A stretch of 64,000 bases of DNA from Fischerella thermalis PCC 7521 (GTDB lineage: Bacteria; Cyanobacteriota; Cyanobacteriia; Cyanobacteriales; Nostocaceae): NCBI RefSeq assembly GCF_000317225.1, contig NZ_AJLL01000096.1, positions 1-64,000 on the forward strand, read 5' to 3'. The translations under genes and the position numbers were made by a program. Positions within the stretch are counted from its first letter, which is position 1, and every line of letters starts with the position of its first letter. Below the pieces are notes generated by a model that ran no database searches, had not been told where the DNA came from, and worked only from the letters and a program-made list of their open reading frames with translations. Below are positions 17,501 to 23,387 of the stretch, piece by piece.

Positions 17501-20075
17501 CATACAGCGCTGCCAATTCTTGAATGAGAATGCCGATTGACCAGCCATCGGCTATGATGTGGTGCAGGGTGAGGAGCAATGTGTATTCTTGTTGGTCTAA
17601 GCGTAGTAGTTTGGCACGCAAAAGTGGTTGACTGGACAAGTCGAATGGTTGCTGAGCAAATTCACTAGCTAGACGTCGTACTTGTTCAGCCCGTTGGTTG
17701 AGTGTAACTTGCTGTAAATCCTCTGTGAGCAAGGTTAATTTAGTAGCTGGCTGAATCACTTGCAGAGGTTGTCCATCCACGACCACAAAGTTTGTTCGCA
17801 AAACTGCGTGACGTCTGATGATTTCATTTAAGCTTTGGGCGACTACTGCCTCGTTAATCTTACCTTTGCAGTTAATCAATATGGGAATATTGTATGCAGG
17901 CGAATCAGGAACGAACTGATGGATAAACCATAATCCCTGCTGAGAGAAAGATAAAGGGTGAACAGATGTAGTTTTCTGGACTTGGGTAACAGATATAGAT
18001 GGGATGGAAGTTGTTGTTGCTAATTGAGTAAGTATCTTAGTGGAGAGCGATCGCGTATTCAACCCTTCAAAGAAGTCTGCTACAGATACAGTAACTTCTA
18101 GGTCAGCCTCAATCTGGTTTTTTAACTCAAATACTCTCAAAGAATCGAGTCCCAAGCTGCTTAATGGCTGTTGTGGGTTAATTTCCTGTGGTGCGACACT
18201 AAGGACACGCGCTACCTGTTCTCTGAGATAAGATTCTAAAAGTGGTTGAGACTCTTCTGGAGTCAGCGCTAAGAGGGTTTGTCGTTGTAAGTGGTTTTCT
18301 TTACCTAAATAAGCAGTATTATTACTGATACTACTGCCGACCACATCCAGTTCGCCTGCCAGAAAAGCTACTTTGGTGGCACGACGTTGAATTTTACCAC
18401 TGGAAGTTTTAGGAATAGTACCTGGTTTAATCAAAACTACTGCATGAACTTGTACTTCATGTTCTTCAGTCACTGCTTGACGAATAGCAGTGGTGGCTTC
18501 ATTGATATCCGGTTTGGCGCGAAATTCCAATTCTTGGACGATGACCAGCTGTTCTTGATCATTGACCTCAACTGAAAAAGCAGCTGTACTACTTGATCGC
18601 AATGATGGATGGCTGCGTTCTGTGGTTAATTCAATATCTTGGGGATAAAGATTGCGACCTCGAATGATGATTAAATCTTTTGCTCTCCCAGTAATGAAGA
18701 GTTCTCCATTGTCTAGAAAGCCTAAATCCCCAGTCCGCAAAAACGGCCCTTCTCCTGTATCTTTGAGATAGGCACGAAAGGTTCGCTCTGTTTCCTCTTG
18801 CCGATGCCAATAACCTTGACCCACACTTGGCCCTGATACCCAAATTTCTCCCACTTGATTTGGTGAAGAGCGTGTTAATGTTTCAGGATTGGCAATCACA
18901 ATTTGTTGTTGAGGAATTATCTTACCACAACTGACAAAGGTTTGGATATCTTTATCTTGTGTCTGAGCGCTAACTTCAATGACTTGATTGTTTGCAAGTG
19001 CAGATTTCTGGACTTTTTTCACAATCGGTAAGGCTGTCTTGCTGCCACCAGAAACCATCAGAGTTGCTTCAGCCATGCCGTAACAAGGGTAGAAGGCTTC
19101 TCGACGGAACCCACACTCGGCGAAGGTGAGTGCAAATTGCTCTAGGGTATCCTGTCGCACAGGTTCAGCGCCATTAAACGCTACACTCCAACTGCTGAGA
19201 TCAAGACAAGAGCGCTGTTCTGGAGTAATTTTGTGAATACAATATTCATAGGCAAAGTTAGGAGCGCCACTTGTTGTCCCTTTATATCTGGAAATAGCTT
19301 GCAACCAGCGGAAGGGTCGTTGCAAAAAAGATGCTGGCGACATCAAGATGCAACTAAAACCGCCATATAAAGGTTGCAAAATACCACCAATCAGTCCCAT
19401 GTCATGGTATACGGGTAGCCAGGAGACAAATTTACTGTTGGGTGAATGTCCCATGAATTGGTAAGTGGCGGCGGCGTTGTGCAATAGGTTGCTATGACTG
19501 AGCATGACTCCCTTTGGTATCCCCGTAGAACCTGAGGTGTATTGGAGAAAGGCTATGGTATCCGCATTGATATCAGGCTGTTGCCAAGAATCTTCCAGAC
19601 CCTCTGCTAGGTTGTCGGTAACGAGCCAGCGTATATTTTCCAGGTTTGTTTGCTGTGCAAGTATGGATTGTAATGTGGGGAGCATCGCTGTTGTAGTGAG
19701 AGCGATGCGAGCCTGTGCATCTGTGCTGATAGCCTGGATTCTGAGTGCTTTGCGTTTATTTTGAGGCGGATAAGCTGGAACCGCTACAACTCCAGCATAT
19801 AGACAACCAAAAAAAGCACTCAAGTAATCTAGCCCTGGTGGATAGAGTAGTAGGGCACGTTCCCCTTTTAAATTCAAAGCTTGGAGTTGAGATGCGATCG
19901 CACGAGAGCGCTTATCCAACTGTTGATAAGTCAGTGTCGCTTCTTGGCTCTCTCCATCCTCCAAGAAGGTAAAGGCGCGACGCGTGGGCTGTGTAGAGCT
20001 TCTCAAGCGCAAAACGTCAACAACCGTAGAACAGTTATGGGAAATTTCTTTGGAGCTTTTGGTTTGTTGAGCCAT
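14556..20075 (-). CDS. Fatty acyl-AMP ligase / NRPS starter protein, FAAL-ACP-C-A-PCP (predicted Ser)
   Basis: 1839-residue loading protein that starts a lipopeptide. Domains: FAAL (1-590; YTSGSTGIPKG near 179, SWLPVYHDMGL, CYGMAEATLM), which adenylates a free fatty acid; ACP (LGLDSLRVFELK, near 655); C domain (about 715-1150, HHIIADGWS) that condenses the acyl chain with the amino acid; A domain (about 1175-1690); PCP (LGGNSLLMV). The A-domain pocket reads D-V-W-H-I-S-L-I-D-(K), matching the serine code. Between EKFIPNPL and RLYKTGDLARY there are about 58 extra residues (about 1533-1591) where other A domains have under ten. The C-terminal basic, coiled tail (MRDRAQKQMEVLNQRK) looks like a docking segment for the PKS. 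GAGGAA lies 5 nt before the ATG. It is the first gene of the minus-strand operon. Confidence 0.96.
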   Translation of the reverse strand: MAQQTKSSKEISHNCSTVVDVLRLRSSTQPTRRAFTFLEDGESQEATLTYQQLDKRSRAIASQLQALNLKGERALLLYPPGLDYLSAFFGCLYAGVVAVPAYPPQNKRKALRIQAISTDAQARIALTTTAMLPTLQSILAQQTNLENIRWLVTDNLAEGLEDSWQQPDINADTIAFLQYTSGSTGIPKGVMLSHSNLLHNAAATYQFMGHSPNSKFVSWLPVYHDMGLIGGILQPLYGGFSCILMSPASFLQRPFRWLQAISRYKGTTSGAPNFAYEYCIHKITPEQRSCLDLSSWSVAFNGAEPVRQDTLEQFALTFAECGFRREAFYPCYGMAEATLMVSGGSKTALPIVKKVQKSALANNQVIEVSAQTQDKDIQTFVSCGKIIPQQQIVIANPETLTRSSPNQVGEIWVSGPSVGQGYWHRQEETERTFRAYLKDTGEGPFLRTGDLGFLDNGELFITGRAKDLIIIRGRNLYPQDIELTTERSHPSLRSSSTAAFSVEVNDQEQLVIVQELEFRAKPDINEATTAIRQAVTEEHEVQVHAVVLIKPGTIPKTSSGKIQRRATKVAFLAGELDVVGSSISNNTAYLGKENHLQRQTLLALTPEESQPLLESYLREQVARVLSVAPQEINPQQPLSSLGLDSLRVFELKNQIEADLEVTVSVADFFEGLNTRSLSTKILTQLATTTSIPSISVTQVQKTTSVHPLSFSQQGLWFIHQFVPDSPAYNIPILINCKGKINEAVVAQSLNEIIRRHAVLRTNFVVVDGQPLQVIQPATKLTLLTEDLQQVTLNQRAEQVRRLASEFAQQPFDLSSQPLLRAKLLRLDQQEYTLLLTLHHIIADGWSIGILIQELAALYAAFSRGEPSPLPELPIQYIDFAYWQRQWLQSDRIQTLLTYWKQQLGGKLPVLNLPTDRPRSPIQTFKGAQARLTLSPTLTAELKKLGHSEGVTLFMTMLTAFKILLYRYTGQTDILVGSPIANRNQTEVKSLIGYFVNVLVLRTDLANQPSFRELLSQVKSTALEAYIHQDLPFEKLVEELHLDRDLSYNPLFQVMFVLQNVPIPSPKLSDISITCQEGENGTAKFDLTLFVADTEHGLLITAEYNTDLFNADTIHRLLGHFQTLLTGVVKNPDQCIADLPLLTAPEKQQLLVDWNNTKTDYPQNLCVHHLFEEQVEQTPDAIAVVFNKETFAYRELNQRANQIAHSLQQLGVQPDVIVGICMERSPEMVIGILAILKAGGAYLPLDTAYPQERLALMLADAGVKVLLTQQHLVKKLPPHQAQVICLDTDSETFAAHSQENLVGEVKPENLAYVIYTSGSTGIPKGVMNTHLGLCNRLLWMQDAYQLTPADRVLQKTPFSFDVSVWEFFWPLLTGAILVLAKPEGHKDAGYLVELIAQEQITTLHFVPSMLQVFLEAPGLEKCQSLKRVICSGEALPFDLQERFFESLDAELYNLYGPTEAAIDVTAWRCQRGSNEKIVPIGRPIANTQIYILDRHLQPVPIGVPGELHIGGVGLARGYLNRPELTEEKFIPNPLTHFELPILDYKLGDCSKNPEDCDRTQFSNPKSVLESSEVSSGTLRVNRLSAKSQNLKFNRLYKTGDLARYRPDGNIEFLGRIDHQVKIRGFRIELGEIEAVLGQHPQVREVVVIATEDRLSERRLVAYVVPNQDHAPSIDELRDRLREKLPEYMVPSAFVMLDALPLTPNGKVDRRALPAPDSLRPELASTYQPPQSQIEQEIAKVWQTVLHLEKVGVNDNFFDLGGNSLLMVQVTNKLQAVFQRNLSVVAMFQHPTISSLTQYLSQQPEDVPAFGSMRDRAQKQMEVLNQRKNFWIKQNKKTRNQ
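15300..15475. repeat. In-frame insertion in the Ser-activating A domain
   Basis: This stretch interrupts the otherwise conserved run from EKFIPNP to RLYKTGDL. It has intergenic-repeat character (TAGATTTTGAGATTTTGCGG, a GACGCGCAGCGTC palindrome, a GCGATCGC site) yet keeps the frame for about 58 residues. Inference: a mobile or dispersed repeat that landed in a surface loop and was tolerated. Confidence 0.6.
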
Positions 20076-20120
20076 CTTAATTCCTCGAGGCAGTTAGATG
20101 CACTTGACTCTCCCCCAAGA

Positions 20121-20140
20121 TTGAATGTACGGGGATTCAA
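20121..20140. repeat. Hairpin at the IS remnant end, IS200/IS605-like
   Basis: TTGAAT and ATTCAA arms enclose an 8-nt loop (GTACGGGG). Such subterminal hairpins are typical recognition structures at the ends of IS200/IS605 elements. Its place just after the tnpB-like fragment fits a right end. It lies 46 bp before the start codon of the first synthetase gene. Confidence 0.55.
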
Positions 20141-20147
20141 ACTGTTG

Positions 20148-20636
20148 CTACGGGGAGGGCACCCATCCACTCCCTTGTTGCTTTTTACAGTTATTCTTCC
20201 AGAGAAATATTCTCTCTAGAACGGTCAAAACTCTCTTAGAGGTCTTGGCTAAATCTAGGTTTAGTTGTTCCTTTACCTTCAAGAGCGAATTGGCGCTTCC
20301 ATTAAGATTAAGATCTGCGTTGATTCTAATACCTTTCGCGATAACAAATAGTCCAAGTTTTACTCGTCTACCTGACGATTTCCACCCTTCTGGCTTGTTA
20401 CCAAATATAGGTAAAACATCATCTAAAAAGCTTGATTGGCTAGTGTAGCTCTCTTCTGTTTCAACAAAGTTAATTCCATATATTTGGCACAACTGATCTA
20501 TTCGCTTTTTCAGCTTTGCAGTAGGAATATGAACAAAAGTTTGATTGTTTTGAGAGCCAAAACTAATACTATTTTTGTTCCCTTTGTTCCAACCAAAAAC
20601 TATTGGACTAATTAAATTTTGTTGACATCCATACAT
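20148..20636 (-). pseudogene. Truncated TnpB (IS605 OrfB-type) protein
   Basis: 162-codon fragment matching the C-terminal half of TnpB. It has FGWNKGNKNSISFG, QTFVHIPTAKL, the RuvC-II Glu in ETEESYTSQSSFLD, GRRVKLGLF, and the RuvC-III Asp in INADLNLNGSANSL, which carries a two-residue duplication compared with the usual ADxNGSxN. The N-terminal half (wedge domain and first RuvC Asp) is missing, so it cannot be an active nuclease. No TnpA is present. The fragment sits between the first synthetase gene and its presumed ancestral promoter region. Confidence 0.72.
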
Positions 20637-20640
20637 AGGC

Positions 20641-21328
20641 TATTAATGAAAGGCATTGCTGAATCATAGGATGATTTAGTCCAATATGGATCGAAGTTTC
20701 AATGTTTACAGTCGCTCATTCATTCTACGAATATGCAACGCCGTCAAAAAATACATTGAGTCCTAGACTGGGAATAGACAGGCAACTTAAGAGTTGCAAC
20801 TGCGTTTCATATAAAATCTTGATGATGTTGCTTTATGGTGAGTACCTAAGTAGTTACAGCATCAGAGGCGCAAGTGTTTGTTGAGTATATTCCAACTATT
20901 TTTGGTTACGCCTACTTTACTTTAATGGCAAACAGTATCTTTTGGCAACCAAGTAACAATAGAGAATTCCTATCAATAGTCTTAAGAGATATTGTTCTTC
21001 ACTATTTGAAATTATTGCTAAGATTTCCCGCATATCTCACAAAGAGAAAAAAATGGGATAAAAACTGCGAAAATGTATATATAGAAAGCATTTCAGCCGT
21101 TATAAGCATGACCCCAACATTAACAGATCAGATCGTACACCAAAACAATTCAAATTCTCACCGGAAAGGTCTCGTCCGATTTCTCACAAGCGAGAAATCC
21201 TGGATTATTTAAGAAAATTAGTAAACATTTGTAAAGAAGAGATTGATAATTGCTATAGATTTGCATTACTCTAAGCCGAGTATAACCTAAAAAAATTGCA
21301 ACAAAGTAAGCCAAGTTAGATTGATGAT
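20641..21328. other. AT-rich region without recognisable genes
   Basis: About 690 bp between the tnpB remnant and the dead thioesterase. Short frames (for example 20874-21212) have no recognisable motif. It may hold the original promoter of the synthetase operon, now separated from it by the insertion remnant, but I can identify no specific site. Confidence 0.4.
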
Positions 21329-21890
21329 ATGACAACCACACAGACATTTAACTCCTGAGTGACATGTCGCAAACCGAATCCTCAAGCTTTAGGCGCGTTT
21401 ATTTTGCTTTCCCTACGCAGGTGTTGGTAGCTCTTTGATTTTTTGCACATTCGGACAGCCTACCCACAGCTGTAGAGTTTTGTCCCATCAAACTACCTGG
21501 GCCGTTCTCGCGGCTTAGAATCTCTTGTTGGTGCGATCGCTCGCTTCTGCCCTTGTTCTACATTTACACAAGCCATTCGCTTTTTTGGTCACGGTATGGG
21601 GGCGCTCGTTAGCTTTGAACTTGTCCGTTTACTCCGCAAACAGTATAATACCTTACCAGTACACTTGTTTGTTTCCGCTCACCATGCACCGCAAATTCCC
21701 GATCTAGATGAACCCATTCATTCATGCTCTCGGTGAACCTGCTTTCAAAGAGGAGCTACGGTATCTCAATGGTACTCCCGAAACAGTGCCAGAAAATACC
21801 AAACTCATGCAACTTCTCACCTTTTTGGAGGAAACTTTTAATATTTGCTCAGGATATTTCGACTGTACAAAAGCTTGTCAATTACATTAA
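21329..21890 (+). pseudogene. Decayed type II thioesterase (NRPS/PKS proofreading hydrolase)
   Basis: Reading across frames gives the recognisable skeleton of a cyanobacterial GrsT-like thioesterase: MTTTQTFNS, a stop where Trp is expected, VTCRKPNPQA, a frameshift, RLFCFPYAGVGSSLIF, another shift, LPG, then FGHGMGALVSFELVRLLRK, PVHLFVSAHHAPQIPDLDEPIH, a further shift, and ALGEPAFKEELRYLNGTPE. The catalytic motif is GHGMG instead of GHSMG, so the nucleophile is gone, and the C-terminal part with the catalytic His is missing. Such enzymes normally clear misprimed carrier proteins. Its location beside, and opposite in strand to, the synthetase operon implies it once served it. Confidence 0.78.
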
Positions 21891-22005
21891 ATCAAAAGGT
21901 TGTTATTTAAGAACTTATTTTCAATTTGGCAATATTTTTGGTTAGGGTTTAAGCAATATTAAGTTTGTCAATTTAGATTACGTATGTATCAAGTAAATTA
22001 AAACG

Positions 22006-22464
22006 ATGAAAAACTTATTAGTGTTTATCAAGTCATGGATGACCCCTAAAAATACCTCGTTAACAAACCTTAGCTCTAGACCTAAACACACCCTCTTCGT
22101 CTGCAAATCTTGCCACCGCTCTTCTGATGAGCGGCAAAAAAATCAACCCTGCGATGGTACTATCTTACTTGATCAACTAAGGACTTTATGCAATGATAAA
22201 TTCCAACTTGACGAACTTGAAATTAAACCTGTTAAATGTTTATGGGCTTGTAGTCAAGGCTGTGTTGCATCTGTATCAAGTCATGACAAACCCACTTATC
22301 TGTTCGTCAATCTTCCCCCTGAACAAAGCCCAGCAGCATTACTAGAGTTTATGCAATTGTATATCAAGACTCGTAGAGGTGCTGTAGCTTGGAAAAATTT
22401 TCCCGAACTTTTACAATCTGCTATTTTTGCCCAGATTCCACCTGTTATTGTTGATAAAAATTAG
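22006..22464 (+). CDS. DUF1636 family metal-binding protein
   Basis: 152-residue soluble protein. The core has LFVCKSCHRS and CLWACSQGCVA, giving four or more cysteines spaced as in the DUF1636 family, described as predicted metal-binding (thioredoxin-like ferredoxin fold). The C-terminal half (LFVNLPPEQSPAALLEFMQLY) is the usual tail of the family. It lies between the synthetase border and the siderophore receptor on the same strand as the receptor, about 0.9 kb upstream. Family members are often found near TonB receptors in cyanobacteria, which suggests a link to metal uptake (established association as I recall it; function unknown). Confidence 0.75.
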   Translation: MKNLLVFIKSWMTPKNTSLTNLSSRPKHTLFVCKSCHRSSDERQKNQPCDGTILLDQLRTLCNDKFQLDELEIKPVKCLWACSQGCVASVSSHDKPTYLFVNLPPEQSPAALLEFMQLYIKTRRGAVAWKNFPELLQSAIFAQIPPVIVDKN

Positions 22465-22814
22465 GAATCATGTAAAAACTAATTACGTAACTTTTTGATG
22501 AAAGCCTTTACATTAGGTAAAGTATCGCAATACACTAACATTCGGCAATAACAAGCTTGACAAGATTATATATAAATGCATACAAGGAAGGAATTTAAGT
22601 TGATGAAGCAAGTAAAATCATTATCTGATTAATACAGTAAACTGTTGATGATTAAAGATACGAAAATAGACTCCAATAATTGAGTTAAAAAATCAGAACA
22701 TAATAAACATTTGGGTGAGAAAATAATTGAAAAGCGAGTGTAAAAAACTTATGGACTTAATGCAAGAGGCAATTTTAATTTCGTGACGCAGTCACAAAAT
22801 TAATGAATTAGTAA
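22465..22814. other. Intergenic, no gene recognised
   Basis: AT-rich sequence between the DUF1636 gene and the transposase remnant. I see only short frames and no convincing terminator or promoter. Confidence 0.35.
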
Positions 22815-23080
22815 CAGAACAAAATTTTCGGCTTCGGACAGCACAGCGGCTTGACGAGCTGTGAGTCCTTCAACGTACTACAAGATTGTAACTAGAACTA
22901 ATCGCAGCGGTGATACTCCAGGTTCTGGTTAGAAAACAATCTACTAAAATCTTGGTCACTCATAAACGAGCCAAGGTGACCTGCCATCCTGATGCAGAGG
23001 CTACCTTTTGGAAAAATAGCTTTGGCAACTTTAGCAGTTTCTGCTGGTACAGTATGACCCGGTTTTGGATTCAGTGACAT
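22815..23080 (-). pseudogene. IS1182-like transposase, N-terminal remnant
   Basis: The minus strand reads SLNPKPGHTVPAETAKVAKAIFPKG, then an aspartate-rich stretch (SDQDFSRLF). After a frameshift it continues GVSPLRLVLVTIL-stop-YVEGLTARQAA. This order (PVPxxTAxxAxAxFPKG ... SPxRLxLVxxLQYxEGLxxRQAA) is the N-terminus of IS1182-type DDE transposases. At least one frameshift and one stop, and the missing catalytic part, make it a dead fragment. Confidence 0.65.
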
Positions 23081-23275
23081 CGAACGATACAGGGATGCGA
23101 TCGCTGTTTAGATCCTAAATAACTCTTGATGGAGCCAACTTCTTTGTTAAGCAATATTTCGCCACCAGTATCAAAAGTTGCCAAGAACCTAGATAATGTG
23201 CAACTCGACACTTTTAGTTGAAAAATAATGTATCTTCTATAACCAAGATTTATTAACACATACGGTTTATTCTTA

Positions 23276-23332
23276 AATAACGCTAATGCTAATAAATGCT
23301 AATAAGCAAATTATTAGTATTTATTAGCATTT
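23276..23332. promoter_or_regulatory. Fur-like hexamer repeats and 12-bp inverted repeat upstream of the siderophore receptor
   Basis: Three GCTAAT hexamers occur (two adjacent at about 23282-23293, a third at 23298-23303), each one base from the Fur hexamer GATAAT. Overlapping them, AAATGCTAATAA (23294-23305) and its exact reverse complement (23321-23332) form an inverted repeat around a 15-nt spacer. It lies 56 bp before the receptor ATG. A ferric uptake regulator site is the natural reading, given the downstream genes; this is inference. Confidence 0.5.
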
Positions 23333-23387
23333 AGACCACAATTGCAAATTAAGTTTTTTCAGTGTTTTAACTAGGTGTGAGGAATAA

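Noticed and set aside
20874-21212. 112-codon open frame on the plus strand
   Set aside because: No motif, no ribosome binding site, composition like the AT-rich spacer; treated as non-coding.
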